From contig NZ_MCUV01000006.1 of assembly GCF_002873395.1 (NCBI RefSeq), positions 1-64,000 of the forward strand: a stretch of DNA of 64,000 bases. Direction: 5' to 3'. Of this stretch, positions 29,947 through 40,145 are shown piece after piece. How positions within the stretch are numbered: the stretch's first letter is position 1; each line of letters opens with the position of its first letter. Under the pieces are notes generated by a model. The model had not been told where the DNA came from and did no database searches. It saw nothing but the letters and a program-made list of their open reading frames with translations. Origin of the DNA: Vibrio sp. 10N.286.49.B3. GTDB taxonomy: Bacteria; Pseudomonadota; Gammaproteobacteria; Enterobacterales; Vibrionaceae. Made by a program: the position numbers and the translations under genes.

Positions 29947-30447
29947 TTATTTCTGTGCGATTTTATTTAAATACTCAACCTGGACTGGCTTAGTAAAAGC
30001 ACCTGGACGTAATGCTTTTACCTCTTCAATAATGCGCGAAGTTTCCCAATCACACTCAAGAAGAAGATGAGCAGCAAGCAAACCTGTACGACCAGAGCCA
30101 CCCATACAGTGCATCGCAACTTTGCCACCTTGCTCTAAAACAGCATGCAGTTGTGGACTCGTTTTTTGCCAAAGCTCAGCAAAGTTTGCATCTGGCGCTT
30201 GATCATCTTCAATCACTAAATGGTGCCACTGCATGCCCAGCGCTTGAATGTCATCGCCTAAAGTCGTTACTGATTTCTCTTGCATCTCTTCGTGGCTAAT
30301 CGCTGTCACTACGGCTTCAACACCTTGCGCTTTTAATTGCTGCAGTGAAGCTAATAAGTCGAGACCTTTTGTGCCAGGGCAAGGAGTGAAAATAAGTGCC
30401 GATTGCGTTTCATTATTTAAATCTAATTGCCAAGTTGGATGTGTCAT
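29947..30447 (-). CDS. Dual-specificity/tyrosine-type phosphatase of the ars operon
   Basis: A 166-residue cysteine phosphatase. The P-loop is HCMGGSGRTG, with nucleophile Cys114 and Arg120 in CX5R form. It resembles the CDKN3/protein phosphatase family. It lies between the GAPDH gene and arsJ in a single-strand operon, so a role in arsenate resistance is likely. Arsenate reductases of the ArsC (LMWP) and Acr2 (Cdc25) types evolved from related CX5R folds, but the substrate here is unknown. Confidence 0.8.
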   Translation of the reverse strand: MTHPTWQLDLNNETQSALIFTPCPGTKGLDLLASLQQLKAQGVEAVVTAISHEEMQEKSVTTLGDDIQALGMQWHHLVIEDDQAPDANFAELWQKTSPQLHAVLEQGGKVAMHCMGGSGRTGLLAAHLLLECDWETSRIIEEVKALRPGAFTKPVQVEYLNKIAQK

Positions 30448-30462
30448 TATTTATTCCTATAA

Positions 30463-31467
30463 TTATTTTTCTAAGCCAACGCGACGAACCAATTCAGCCG
30501 TACGTGTTGCGTAACCCATTTCGTTATCATACCAAGCGTAGATTTTTACCATACGTGGACCAACAAGCATGGTTGATAGAGCATCAACAATCGTTGAACG
30601 CTGATCGCCACGGTAATCAATCGACACTAATGGACGCGCTTCAAAGCCTAAAATACCCTTTAGTTCGCCTTCAGACGCTTCTTTTAATAATGCATTCACT
30701 TCTTCTACGCTGGTATCACGCTTAACATTAAAAATAATATCCGTCAGCGAGGCATTAGCTAGGGGTACACGAACCGCGTGACCATTAATTTTATCTTTCA
30801 ACTCTGGGAAAATTTCTACAATCGCCGTTGCGCTGCCCGTTGTCGTTGGAATTAAGCTCATTCCACAAGCACGAGCACGACGTAAATCTTTATGGGGTGC
30901 ATCTAAAATCGTTTGAGTATTGGTTAAATCATGAATCGTCGTAAAGGCAGCATTGTCGATGCCCAATTTTTCATGGATAACTTTCACGATAGGGGCTAGA
31001 CAGTTAGTCGTACATGATGCTGCTGTCACAATGCGGTGTTCACTTGGGTTAAACAGTTCATCATTAACACCCACAACAATATTCGCCACACCGGCTTCTT
31101 TTACTGGTGCTGAAACCACAACACGCTTCACGCCTTGGTCTAAATATTTATTAAGTAGAGCAACTTTACGGTGAACGCCCGTTGCTTCAATCACGACATC
31201 ACAGCCAGACCAATCAACCGCATCGATATCGCGCTCTTGAGTAGCCTGAATTTTTTTACCATCAACAATAATGGTATTACCTTCTGCGGTTACCGCATGG
31301 TGCCAACGGCCCTGCACTGAATCAAACTCCAGCAGGTGAGCTAATGTAGCGGCATTGCCTGCAGCATCATTAATTTGTACAAATTCAACTTCAGGCCAAT
31401 CAAATGACGCTCTTAATGCAAGACGACCAATACGGCCAAATCCGTTAATTCCAACTTTAATTGTCAT
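30463..31467 (-). CDS. Arsenic-operon glyceraldehyde-3-phosphate dehydrogenase
   Basis: A 334-residue type I GAPDH with NAD-binding [10 protein letters not shown] at the start, catalytic Cys152 in [11 protein letters not shown] and His179 in TIHDLT. In ars operons this paralogue uses arsenate in place of phosphate to make 1-arseno-3-phosphoglycerate for ArsJ. The ATG at 31467 gives the canonical MTIKVGING start. Position between arsR and arsJ is the main reason for assigning the arsenic role over glycolysis. Confidence 0.9.
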   Translation of the reverse strand: MTIKVGINGFGRIGRLALRASFDWPEVEFVQINDAAGNAATLAHLLEFDSVQGRWHHAVTAEGNTIIVDGKKIQATQERDIDAVDWSGCDVVIEATGVHRKVALLNKYLDQGVKRVVVSAPVKEAGVANIVVGVNDELFNPSEHRIVTAASCTTNCLAPIVKVIHEKLGIDNAAFTTIHDLTNTQTILDAPHKDLRRARACGMSLIPTTTGSATAIVEIFPELKDKINGHAVRVPLANASLTDIIFNVKRDTSVEEVNALLKEASEGELKGILGFEARPLVSIDYRGDQRSTIVDALSTMLVGPRMVKIYAWYDNEMGYATRTAELVRRVGLEK

Positions 31468-31499
31468 GTCTTTTTCTCTTTCATTGAATTGTTTAAAAT

Positions 31500-31832
31500 T
31501 TAGCAGCCACTTTGGCACGCATTGCTTAATCTATTGGTATCTTTTTGATATTGTTTCTTTAAACAGTTTGAATCTTTTAATCCGCTGATAATCTTTGTCA
31601 TCCAGCCAGGTAAATCACTCGCTATTTGGTAATAAACCCACTGACCACGCCTTTCATCTACTAATACTCCTGATTGGCGTAATTGAGCAAGATGACGAGA
31701 AATTTTAGGCTGACTCTCTTCCATAGCTTCAGTCAACTCACAAACACATAAATCTCCTTCACGTGCTAAAAGTAATAAACAGCGCAATCGTGTTTCATCG
31801 GAAAGTAGCTTAAAAAATTGATGGGGTAACAT
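31500..31832 (-). CDS. arsR: ArsR/SmtB-family arsenic-responsive repressor
   Basis: A 110-residue winged-HTH repressor. The alpha-3 metal-binding motif is DLCVCEL, matching the ELCVCDL site for As(III)/Sb(III). The recognition region is [17 protein letters not shown]. An additional Cys pair lies at the C-terminus (CQSGC). The ATG at 31832 is preferred over a GTG at 31841 because AAGG is suitably spaced. It is the first gene of the operon and has a dyad operator just upstream. Confidence 0.92.
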   Translation of the reverse strand: MLPHQFFKLLSDETRLRCLLLLAREGDLCVCELTEAMEESQPKISRHLAQLRQSGVLVDERRGQWVYYQIASDLPGWMTKIISGLKDSNCLKKQYQKDTNRLSNACQSGC

Positions 31833-31844
31833 ACCAAACACCTT

Positions 31845-31864
31845 ATATATGCATATGCGTATAT
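31845..31864. promoter_or_regulatory. Candidate ArsR operator
   Basis: ATATATGCATATGCGTATAT is a near-perfect 20-bp dyad 12 bp upstream of the arsR start codon, where an autorepressor would bind. ArsR-family sites are typically such AT-rich 12-2-12 dyads. Confidence 0.65.
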
Positions 31865-32040
31865 CTTAGCTATAAGATAAAAAACGTCAAGCAGGCGCAC
31901 TACAATGTCATAAAAACTTCATATAGTGTCCATGAGTTAACCGCTTAAGCCGTTATTGTTTTTAGTGTTAGCATTCTAATTGGCAATCTTGTTCGTCTGA
32001 TTTACTCTATCTGCTTATCGATGGCAGTAAGGCAGCAGTA

Positions 32041-33021
32041 ATGACTTCAAATCAAAGTGTAGATCAGCAACGTGAACCTCAATTCATTGGTTGTATGGAA
32101 AATGAGATCAACGAACTATGGCAGCGTCGTCATGATGGGTTCATCACTGGAGTGGACAAAAAGAAGCTATATTGGTGCAAATTAACCTCTGAACAGCACA
32201 ATAAAGCGATTGTTATCGTCAATGGTCGCGTGGAAACCAGCTGGAAATACCAAGAACTGTTTTATGATCTTTTCCAGCAAGGCTTTGATATTTATTCATA
32301 TGATCATCGTGGACAAGGAAGATCAGACAGGATCGATACTGATATGGGTCATGTCGAGGAATTTGATGATTATGTACAAGATCTGACGACACTCATTGAA
32401 CATTTCGACCTAAGCCATTATCAGCAGCGCTTTATTATCGGTCATTCAATGGGAGGAGCTACGGCAACTCGCTACGTTCAAACTCAGCCACATAACTTCG
32501 ATGCTATCGCTGTGTCTGCCCCTATGTATGGCATTCAACTCGATTGGTATTTACGTCCTATCGTTGGATCGGTTTGTCACTTCTTAACTAAGTTGCACCG
32601 TAAACCGACCTATGCCCCAACCTCAAAAGCCTATTACATCAAACCGTTTGAAAATAACCCCCTAACCCACAGTCATGTGCGCTATCAATGGTTTCGTGAT
32701 CTGTATGAACAACACCCTGAATTTAAAATTGGTGGTCCAAGTTGCCGCTGGGTATGGCAGAGTACGTTAGCCATCAAACAGTGCTTACAGCAAACTCACC
32801 AAATAAAAATTCCTCTACTATTAATGCAGGCTGCTGAAGATGTCATTGTCAGCAATGATGATCAAAATACGTTTTTTGCTCAACTTGCCAAAACCAACCC
32901 TGATTCTCATAAGGTTTCTATTCCCGCAGCAAGGCATGAGATCTTTTTTGAGCAAGATAACGCGCGCAATTTAGCACTCAAAACCGTCAATGATTTTTTT
33001 GCCGCTTGCTCATCGAAATAA
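32041..33021 (+). CDS. pldB: Lysophospholipase L2
   Basis: PldB hydrolyses lysophospholipids at the inner membrane. The 326-residue protein is an alpha/beta hydrolase with the nucleophile elbow GHSMGG (Ser136), YDHRGQGRSD upstream, and a late acid and histidine (AAEDVIVSN, AARHEIFFE). It precedes a yigL-type HAD phosphatase as in enterobacteria. Confidence 0.92.
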   Translation: MTSNQSVDQQREPQFIGCMENEINELWQRRHDGFITGVDKKKLYWCKLTSEQHNKAIVIVNGRVETSWKYQELFYDLFQQGFDIYSYDHRGQGRSDRIDTDMGHVEEFDDYVQDLTTLIEHFDLSHYQQRFIIGHSMGGATATRYVQTQPHNFDAIAVSAPMYGIQLDWYLRPIVGSVCHFLTKLHRKPTYAPTSKAYYIKPFENNPLTHSHVRYQWFRDLYEQHPEFKIGGPSCRWVWQSTLAIKQCLQQTHQIKIPLLLMQAAEDVIVSNDDQNTFFAQLAKTNPDSHKVSIPAARHEIFFEQDNARNLALKTVNDFFAACSSK

Positions 33022-33199
33022 AAACCACTGTCATGTAAATGGATAAAACAGGAATTACACTTATTTTTAAGCTCGGAGAAATAGAGGAAAAACCAAAGGA
33101 TGATGTTTACCCTCTTTTTCTCACGCGATTTCTCTTAATATGAGAGGAACAATAGGTGTACTTTCACGCTGATCACGGACTCACACTGGAGAACGCTGT

Positions 33200-34027
33200 A
33201 TGACTTCATCAACTAAGAACCATCCCTTTTCTATCGTCGCATCCGACCTTGATGGTACTTTGCTATCACCTAACCATTTGTTGAGTGATTTTAGTAAGCA
33301 GACACTAAAAGCATTACACGATAAAGGCTTTACCTTCATCTTTGCCACTGGCAGACACCATATTGATGTCAGTGGTATCCGAGACACCGTGGGAATTCCT
33401 GCCTACATGATCACCTCCAATGGTGCTCGAGTGCATGACACAAATAACCAGTTGATGTTTAGCGAAAATATTCCTCCTCATCTGATTCAATCCATTGTAG
33501 AAATTGGGGCTCAAGATCCTGATATTTATATTCATATCTACCAAGATGATCTATGGCTACTTAATCAACAAGATATGAACCTTAAGAAATTCCATGCTGA
33601 AAGTGGCTTTACTTATCAAGTTTTTGATACGCAAAATCCACCCACCACAGGCATTGCGAAGATTTTCTTTTCACACCCAAGTAAGAACCATGAATACTTG
33701 GTCACCTTTGAAGATAAGCTAAAAGCAACGTTTGGTGACACCTTAAATATCGCTTTTTCGACGCCTTGGTGTTTAGAGGTGATGGCAGCGGATGTATCAA
33801 AAGGAAACGCACTCCAAGCGGTTGCTGAATCTTTACAGTTAACGCTCGATAATTGCATTGCTTTTGGTGATGGGATGAATGATGTTGAACTATTATCAAT
33901 GGCAGGAAAAGGGCTAGTCATGGCGACCTCTCACCCTAAGGTCATGGCAGCTTTACCAAATCATGAAGTGATAGGATCAAATGCTGATGATGCTGTCGCG
34001 CACTACTTAATGGAGCATATCCTATAA
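33200..34027 (+). CDS. yigL: Cof-type HAD phosphatase YigL
   Basis: A 275-residue haloacid-dehalogenase hydrolase with motif I SDLDGTLLSP (nucleophile Asp), motif II FATGR, and the late motif FGDGMNDVELL. YigL of E. coli dephosphorylates sugar phosphates and pyridoxal phosphate. It follows pldB, matching the E. coli order. GGAG lies upstream of the ATG. Confidence 0.9.
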   Translation: MTSSTKNHPFSIVASDLDGTLLSPNHLLSDFSKQTLKALHDKGFTFIFATGRHHIDVSGIRDTVGIPAYMITSNGARVHDTNNQLMFSENIPPHLIQSIVEIGAQDPDIYIHIYQDDLWLLNQQDMNLKKFHAESGFTYQVFDTQNPPTTGIAKIFFSHPSKNHEYLVTFEDKLKATFGDTLNIAFSTPWCLEVMAADVSKGNALQAVAESLQLTLDNCIAFGDGMNDVELLSMAGKGLVMATSHPKVMAALPNHEVIGSNADDAVAHYLMEHIL

Positions 34028-34028
34028 T

Positions 34029-34799
34029 ATGAAACGCTTTACTCTACCCATAGCAATGGTGACTTTACTCGGGTTACAAGCTTGCTCTACGACTTCAACC
34101 ACCACGTATGAAGCTGAAAGTGTGGTGAGCCTAGAGCCATCGAGCCACATTAAAGCTCCGACTTTCATCATGCGCGGTACTTCCGTAATTGGAACACAAG
34201 CTCGCACGTTAACCCCATGTGGCAGTAATCAAGCTTTCTTCTTGGAGTTAACCCCAGAGCAAATCCAACACGCAATGACCCTCTCTCAACGTCCTAATCA
34301 AACACTTTACACAGAAGTGAGTGGTTACTTATCGACACCAAGCCAAACTGGGTATGATGCCGATTATCGCGCTAAATTTGTCGTCGAGAGTATCAATACA
34401 TTAAGCGCTGATGAGTCCAAGCACTGCACTACAGTACCGAGCCAAGCGTTCAATCAAGCATGGACTGGAGAGTATCAAGCTCAATCAACACAATCATTTG
34501 GATTTAGCATTAATCTGACGCTCAATCCTGATCATAGTGCCGTCACTGAATACCATTACGCGAACCCAGCGGAAAACACCGTAGAAAGAGGCTATTGGCA
34601 AGCGCTCAATCATGACCAAGTACAAGTTGTGATGACCCGCCACCAGCAGCAATACTTAGTTGCAGAGCGCATCTTTACTCGTGAAGGTAACCAACTGAAC
34701 GCAGATAAGGAAAAAGTCGGTAATGTGGTTTACCCTATTGCAAATGGAGGGTTAACCTTGTTCCCTACCACAACAGATAACATAGAAGCGACAGAGTAA
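34029..34799 (+). CDS. Putative lipoprotein with NlpE/COG3650-like C-terminus
   Basis: A 256-residue protein that begins with a lipoprotein signal ending LLGLQAC, so Cys19 is the likely lipidated residue. The mature part holds a Cys pair (TPCGSN and KHCTT) and a C-terminal domain with FSINLTLNPDHSAVTEYHY, resembling copper-resistance/META-like lipoproteins. No partner is identified. The start is 2 bp after the yigL stop, so it is co-transcribed with it. Confidence 0.7.
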   Translation: MKRFTLPIAMVTLLGLQACSTTSTTTYEAESVVSLEPSSHIKAPTFIMRGTSVIGTQARTLTPCGSNQAFFLELTPEQIQHAMTLSQRPNQTLYTEVSGYLSTPSQTGYDADYRAKFVVESINTLSADESKHCTTVPSQAFNQAWTGEYQAQSTQSFGFSINLTLNPDHSAVTEYHYANPAENTVERGYWQALNHDQVQVVMTRHQQQYLVAERIFTREGNQLNADKEKVGNVVYPIANGGLTLFPTTTDNIEATE

Positions 34800-34804
34800 T
34801 TACT

Positions 34805-35431
34805 ATGCCTGCACCTTGTCCAAACTGCGGATTTGTACATCAATGTATTTGTGCGAGTGTACCGATCTTAACCAGTCCGATACACCTTGCACTATTGATG
34901 CATGAAAATGAAGTTTCACGTGAAACCAATACCGGCAAACTACTGCAACAAACTTTAACCAACTGCACCCAACATATTTGGCAACGCAAGACACCACCGA
35001 GCGAACTGATCAAGTTGATCAATAGCCCGGATTACCATGCGATGATCCTTTTTCCTAGCGAAGAGAGTCAGCTAATCTCCACCGTCAGCACATCAGAGAC
35101 AGTGGATAAGCCAATTCCTTTATTTATTATTTTGGATGCGACGTGGCAAGAAGCGAAAAAGATGATTCGACGCAGTGCGTGGCTACAAGCATTACCTCAC
35201 GTGCATTTTGAAACAGAGCAAACTTCGCGCTACTCATTGCGCCGCAATCAACATCAAGGTCATTTATGCACTTGTGAGGTGGGCGCAGAATTATTAAAAC
35301 AGACAGGAAGTGACCAAGAAGCGGATAAACTCATGGCTTACTTTGAGCATTACCTAGCGGTGTATCAAGCGGATCGTTGTGGTCATGTAGCTCCCACGAC
35401 AACGTTGCCCCCACTACAACAAAGTCAGTAA
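34805..35431 (+). CDS. DTW-domain tRNA-uridine aminocarboxypropyltransferase
   Basis: A 208-residue DTW-domain protein. An N-terminal zinc-type Cys cluster (CPNCGFVHQCIC) precedes HENEVSRETNTGKLL and the motif DATWQEAKKM (DxTW). The TapT-type members put the acp3 group on tRNA uridine-47 using SAM. The start lies 6 bp after the lipoprotein stop. Its 3' end overlaps the convergent yigB by 18 bp. Confidence 0.88.
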   Translation: MPAPCPNCGFVHQCICASVPILTSPIHLALLMHENEVSRETNTGKLLQQTLTNCTQHIWQRKTPPSELIKLINSPDYHAMILFPSEESQLISTVSTSETVDKPIPLFIILDATWQEAKKMIRRSAWLQALPHVHFETEQTSRYSLRRNQHQGHLCTCEVGAELLKQTGSDQEADKLMAYFEHYLAVYQADRCGHVAPTTTLPPLQQSQ

Positions 35432-36130
35432 CTCATCGAGCTGATTAATTTCAATATCCGGTAAAGAGCGAACCTGAGGATGCGAAGATAAAGAGAGTGG
35501 ACCATCGTTAAACCAACAGCTTTGAAAACCACTCGCTACCGCACCTTGCACATCAGAAATAACATGATCGCCAACATGCAAAATATGCTGTGCAGGTTGC
35601 TGTAATATCTTCTGTGCTTGGTGAAAAAGATCGCCATGAGGTTTCGCTTTACCATCTGGACCAGCACGTAAGACACGCGTAAAGTACGACTCAAGTCCTA
35701 TCGCCTGTACATCAACATTGCCATTGGTAATCGCCACTAATGGAAATTTCTGGGCTAATTGCGATAAAACCTGATGAGTTAATTCTGGCACTTCAACTTG
35801 ATTGCGCCACCAAAGCGCATGTGCCATCCCATCATTCGCTGCCTGTATCGCTGCTGTTTGCGTATAACCTAACAAAAATAAACCGTGCACAATTTGCGTA
35901 TGACGCCAGCGAGAAACATCATGATATAAGCGCGGATCTTCCTTCGCTACATCGCACTTTATCTGGTGCCATTGCTCAAGAGTCAGCTTTTGCGAGTCAG
36001 GGTGATGAGTATGCAGCCATACCACCATCTTTTGCTCGACACGCTCAATGACAGGATGATTATCATAAAGTGTATCATCAAGATCAAAGGTCATGGCATA
36101 AATGGCTTGAGTACGGCGGTATCGTTGCAT
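35414..36130 (-). CDS. yigB: HAD phosphatase YigB (riboflavin pathway)
   Basis: A 238-residue HAD-IA enzyme with motif I FDLDDTLYDN, a helical cap, and the late HVGDHVISDVQGA motif. YigB can dephosphorylate the 5-amino-6-ribitylaminouracil 5'-phosphate intermediate of riboflavin synthesis. It lies downstream of xerC as in E. coli. Confidence 0.9.
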   Translation of the reverse strand: MQRYRRTQAIYAMTFDLDDTLYDNHPVIERVEQKMVVWLHTHHPDSQKLTLEQWHQIKCDVAKEDPRLYHDVSRWRHTQIVHGLFLLGYTQTAAIQAANDGMAHALWWRNQVEVPELTHQVLSQLAQKFPLVAITNGNVDVQAIGLESYFTRVLRAGPDGKAKPHGDLFHQAQKILQQPAQHILHVGDHVISDVQGAVASGFQSCWFNDGPLSLSSHPQVRSLPDIEINQLDELLTLL

Positions 36131-36142
36131 GGTGACTCCCTA

Positions 36143-37072
36143 CTAATCGCTTTTCTTTTTACGCGCTCTCGGATGCGCTTGATCGTATGCTTGAGCTAAA
36201 TGTTGAAAATCCAAATGTGTATAGATTTGCGTGGTCGAAATATTTTCATGACCTAATAACTCTTGTACAGCACGTAAGTTATTACTTGATTCTAGAACAT
36301 GAGTCGCAAATGAGTGACGTAATTTATGCGGGCTAATATGACTGGCTACCGCTTGTTTTTGTCCCCACTCCGCCATTCTTTTTTGCACACTGCGATGCGA
36401 AATACGCGTACCAAGTTTAGACACAAATAACGCGGTCTCACCACTGTTGGCAAACTGACTACGTACTTTAAGCCACTTACCTACCCACTCTTTCGCTTGA
36501 CCAGAAAAAGGCGCTTTACGTTCCTTATCACCTTTACCAATGACTCGGATTTCACCTTGGCTGCCTTTGACATCTTTGACATTAATATCAACCATTTCCG
36601 CCAAACGTAACCCAGCACCATACATCACTTCCATCATGGCACGGTCGCGTACTGCTAGCGGATCATCATCATCCATATCCAGCAGCTGATCCATTTCATC
36701 CACATCGATATTCTTTGGCAACGGTCGCTGCTTACGCGGCGCACTGACACCACGAGCAGGGTTGGCACTCAGCTCACCACGTAAAATTAGAAAGTCAAAG
36801 AAGCTACGTAAAGAAGATAACCGAGTCGATAAACTGCTCGCCTTCATTCCTTCACGCATTCCCTTACTTGCCAATTGTCTCACCCAACCAGCATCAACCT
36901 GCTGCCAGCTATTCACTCCCATACTCGCAAGGTGACCTGCCATAGTATCAAGCTGCTGACGATAATTACGCTGTGTGTGTAGGCTCAAACCTTTCTCACT
37001 GCGTAAGTACTCATAAAAGCGATCGAGTGATTTTTGTAATGCCTTAGGCAGAGGTGGATTGGATACAGTCAT
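36143..37072 (-). CDS. xerC: Site-specific tyrosine recombinase XerC
   Basis: XerC with XerD resolves chromosome dimers at dif. The 309-residue protein has the SAM-like N-terminal DNA-binding domain. The full catalytic set is Arg156 (GAGLRLAE), Lys180, His249 and Arg252 (HKLRHSF), His275 (LGHENIS) and Tyr284 (TQIYTH). It overlaps DUF484 upstream by 29 bp, in the conserved dapF-yigA-xerC-yigB order. Confidence 0.97.
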   Translation of the reverse strand: MTVSNPPLPKALQKSLDRFYEYLRSEKGLSLHTQRNYRQQLDTMAGHLASMGVNSWQQVDAGWVRQLASKGMREGMKASSLSTRLSSLRSFFDFLILRGELSANPARGVSAPRKQRPLPKNIDVDEMDQLLDMDDDDPLAVRDRAMMEVMYGAGLRLAEMVDINVKDVKGSQGEIRVIGKGDKERKAPFSGQAKEWVGKWLKVRSQFANSGETALFVSKLGTRISHRSVQKRMAEWGQKQAVASHISPHKLRHSFATHVLESSNNLRAVQELLGHENISTTQIYTHLDFQHLAQAYDQAHPRARKKKSD

Positions 37073-37754
37073 GAGTCACACTCGATTGCCAAGGTAAGGT
37101 TTCTGCCAGGTGAGCAACCACCAGCGCCAGATGACGTAAAAATAAGGTATCCATATTCGGTTGGAAATGCCCCCCATCTTCACTAGAAAAAGCTAAAAAG
37201 CCTAGCAGCGTTTGTTGCATCAAAGGCATCACGACATAAGATCCCATTTCAGGTGCATACTGCTCACCCATCAGAGATTCACGATCCACTTTACGTAAGC
37301 GACCTAAATAAGCAGATTTACCATTTAAGTGATTGGTAGAGAAGCGCTTCCATCCATCACCTGGTAAAGCTATTGCGTCATCATCATGATCAAGTAAGCG
37401 AATATAAGCACACAGCCCTAACTCACTTGCCATAGACTCTATTGCCATCACTACAGCCGAAAAGCTGCTGCACTTTAACACCTGCTCTTGCAGATCCATG
37501 AACTCGTAGAACGTTTTATCGTTATTCGCCGCAAGTGACATTAATGTGGTTATTTCTTCTTCTAACTCTTCGATTCTTTGGCGCTGCCTGCGCAATTGAA
37601 CTTCAACTAAAGAAACGGCACCTTGCTGATGGTTAGGCAAAGCGAGTCTATCAACAAGATCTCGACGAGATAAGAAAAAATCGGGGTGGTCGCGTAGGTA
37701 TCCAGCAACCACTTCAGCTGTCATGCTGTCAGCTTCAATAAGAGACAAAATCAA
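37044..37754 (-). CDS. DUF484 GAF-like protein
   Basis: A protein of about 236 residues of the DUF484 (YigA) family: an N-terminal AEVVAGYLRDHPDFFLSRRDL helix, a coiled coil (QRQRIEELEEEITTL), then a GAF-like domain. Function unknown; it always sits between dapF and xerC. The limit at 37754 is a TTG. A TTG at 37748 after AAAGGA or the ATG at 37724 are alternatives. Confidence 0.85.
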   Translation of the reverse strand: MILSLIEADSMTAEVVAGYLRDHPDFFLSRRDLVDRLALPNHQQGAVSLVEVQLRRQRQRIEELEEEITTLMSLAANNDKTFYEFMDLQEQVLKCSSFSAVVMAIESMASELGLCAYIRLLDHDDDAIALPGDGWKRFSTNHLNGKSAYLGRLRKVDRESLMGEQYAPEMGSYVVMPLMQQTLLGFLAFSSEDGGHFQPNMDTLFLRHLALVVAHLAETLPWQSSVTHDCIQSTSA

Positions 37755-37829
37755 TCCTTTACTATAAATAATATAATGGGTTCACCGTATTAATGCGCTA
37801 ATACGGTGAAAATAGGCACTCTCGTTTTG

Positions 37830-38660
37830 TTAACAAGAAAGTTGCCCATCAAAAACATGCGTCGCTGGTCCTGCCATAAACAGAGGTTTACCCGGACCTT
37901 GCCAGCTAATTTGTAAGTTACCACCAGGTAAGTGAACTGTTACATTTTCAGCCAATAAGCCCTGCACGATGCCAACCGCAACCGCACCGCACGCGCCACT
38001 GCCACATGCATTCGTTTCACCAGCACCACGCTCATAAACGCGCAGTTTAATTTCATCACGGCTCACTACCTGCATGAAGCCGGCATTAACACGCTCTGGG
38101 AAACGTTCGTGTGACTCCAGTGCTGGACCTATTTTATCGACATCAGTGTTATCAACATCATCAACCACGGTGACAACATGAGGGTTACCCATGCTCACTG
38201 CTCCACAAAACAGGGTGTGATCTTCCGTGCGTAAGATGTAGGTTTTTTCCGTCTGCTTAGCTTTAAATGGGATCTTATTTGGCTCAAACTCTGGCACACC
38301 CATGTTAACGGTAATCTGGTCATCCTCTTCTATTTTAAGGATCATTTTACCTTTCTTGGTGCTAACACTAATACTGTATTTATTGGTTAAACCTTTCATG
38401 CGTACAAAGCGAGCAAAACAACGAGCACCATTACCACACTGCTCAACCTCACTACCATCGGCATTAAAAATGCGGTAATGAAAGTCTGTTTCTGGATCAT
38501 AAGGGGCTTCAACAACCAGCAACTGATCGAAACCAACACCTGTATGACGATTTGCCAAACGACGAATTAAATCGGGTGAAAAAAAGATGTTTTGAGTAAT
38601 ACAGTCAACGACCATAAAATCATTACCCAATCCATGCATTTTAGAAAAGTGGAAATGCAT
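37830..38660 (-). CDS. dapF: Diaminopimelate epimerase
   Basis: DapF converts LL- to meso-diaminopimelate for lysine and peptidoglycan. The 276-residue protein has both catalytic cysteines: Cys75 in QCGNGARC and Cys219 in ACGSGACGA. It follows lysA by 10 bp on the same strand. Confidence 0.96.
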   Translation of the reverse strand: MHFHFSKMHGLGNDFMVVDCITQNIFFSPDLIRRLANRHTGVGFDQLLVVEAPYDPETDFHYRIFNADGSEVEQCGNGARCFARFVRMKGLTNKYSISVSTKKGKMILKIEEDDQITVNMGVPEFEPNKIPFKAKQTEKTYILRTEDHTLFCGAVSMGNPHVVTVVDDVDNTDVDKIGPALESHERFPERVNAGFMQVVSRDEIKLRVYERGAGETNACGSGACGAVAVGIVQGLLAENVTVHLPGGNLQISWQGPGKPLFMAGPATHVFDGQLSC

Positions 38661-38670
38661 AATGCCTCAA

Positions 38671-39924
38671 TTACTCCGGTAGTATATTTTCAAGCGCCCA
38701 TAAACTGGTGAGCTCTTCACGCTGACGGACAAGGTGCATCTGATCGCCATCAACCATCACTTCAGCAACACGTGTTCTTGAGTTGTAATTTGATGACATC
38801 GTAAAGCCGTACGCACCAGCAGAACGAACCGCCAATAAATCACCCTCTTCTAGAACCAAAGCGCGATCTTTACCAAGGAAATCACCCGTTTCACAGATTG
38901 GTCCAACCAAGTCGTATGTCACTGCCTCACCCTCACGAGGTTTAACAGGAACAATATCCTGCCAAGCTTGGTAGAGTGCTGGGCGCATTAAGTCATTCAT
39001 TGCAGCGTCAATGATCGCAAAATTTTTATGCTCTGTTGGCTTTAAGAACTCAACTTTCGTTAAAAGCATACCGGCATTCGCAGCAATTGCTCGACCAGGT
39101 TCAAAAATCAGCTCTAACTCGCAATGATTACTTAAACGCGACATCAGCGCTTTCGCATATTCAGATGGCTGAGGCGGTAATTCATCACGGTAAACAACCC
39201 CTAAACCACCACCAACATCAAGGTGCTTAATGGTAATCCCATCGGCAACAAGTTGATCAATCAATGCTAGTAAGCGATCTGTCGCATCAATAAATGGCGC
39301 TAAGTCTGTGAGTTGAGAACCAATGTGGCAATCAATCCCTTGAATATCTAAGTTCGGTAGGCTGTTAGCGAATCGATAAACATCGGGTGCGCGGTCGAAT
39401 GCGATACCAAATTTATTATCACGCAAGCCTGTTGAGATATAAGGGTGAGTGTTAGCATCGACATCTGGATTAATTCGTAGTGAAATTGGCGCTTTAACAC
39501 CCATCTCGCCTGCCACTTTATTTAATCGCTCAAGCTCTGGCTCTGATTCAACATTAAAGCACTTAATATTCAGTTCAAGCGCACGCTTCATCTCTGCTTC
39601 TGTTTTGCCTACGCCAGAGAAAACCACTTTAGCTGGGTTACCACCGGCAGCAACAACACGCTCAAGCTCACCAACCGAAACAATATCAAAGCCAGAACCT
39701 AATCGAGCTAAAACATTTAAAACCCCTAAATTAGAGTTTGCTTTTACGGCATAGCAGACTAGATGCGGATGATCTCCAACCGATTGATCAAACGCGTTCC
39801 AATGGCGTTCAAGAGTGGCACGTGAATAGACATAAAGTGGCGTTCCGTGCTGCTGAGCAAGCTCTGACATTGCGACATTTTCAGCCCAAAGCTGGCCATC
39901 GTCCTGATAGTTGAAGTAATCCAA
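38671..39924 (-). CDS. lysA: Diaminopimelate decarboxylase
   Basis: LysA makes L-lysine from meso-diaminopimelate. The 417-residue PLP enzyme of fold III has the PLP lysine in YAVKANSN (Lys61), HIGSQL, the glycine-rich LDVGGGLGV and the catalytic cysteine in GPICETGDFLG. It lies upstream of dapF, the previous pathway step. Confidence 0.96.
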   Translation of the reverse strand: MDYFNYQDDGQLWAENVAMSELAQQHGTPLYVYSRATLERHWNAFDQSVGDHPHLVCYAVKANSNLGVLNVLARLGSGFDIVSVGELERVVAAGGNPAKVVFSGVGKTEAEMKRALELNIKCFNVESEPELERLNKVAGEMGVKAPISLRINPDVDANTHPYISTGLRDNKFGIAFDRAPDVYRFANSLPNLDIQGIDCHIGSQLTDLAPFIDATDRLLALIDQLVADGITIKHLDVGGGLGVVYRDELPPQPSEYAKALMSRLSNHCELELIFEPGRAIAANAGMLLTKVEFLKPTEHKNFAIIDAAMNDLMRPALYQAWQDIVPVKPREGEAVTYDLVGPICETGDFLGKDRALVLEEGDLLAVRSAGAYGFTMSSNYNSRTRVAEVMVDGDQMHLVRQREELTSLWALENILPE

Positions 39925-39954
39925 ATTTTTATCCCTTATAAAATACGATGCGAA

Positions 39955-40071
39955 TTATTGTGCTTGTTCACTTGGTTGTGGTTTATCTGGCAGATAGAGA
40001 TCTCCAGTCTGACCACAGCCAGATAGAAACAATACTGATACTATAATAAGTGCTACGAATGATTTTTTCAT
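39955..40071 (-). CDS. lptM: LPS-assembly-associated small lipoprotein LptM
   Basis: A 38-residue lipoprotein precursor: MKKSFVALIIVSVLFLSGC, lipidated at Cys19, then the family motif GQTGDLYLP. LptM (YifL) assists maturation of the LptDE complex in the outer membrane. It lies directly upstream of lysA on the same strand and was too short for a length-filtered ORF list. The short tail ends in a Gln-rich stretch. Confidence 0.9.
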   Translation of the reverse strand: MKKSFVALIIVSVLFLSGCGQTGDLYLPDKPQPSEQAQ

Positions 40072-40145
40072 TTTGCATATCGTGATTATTGAGTCAATGC
40101 CCTCTATAATCGCACCACACTCAAGAAAAGCAATAGGATAGAAGG

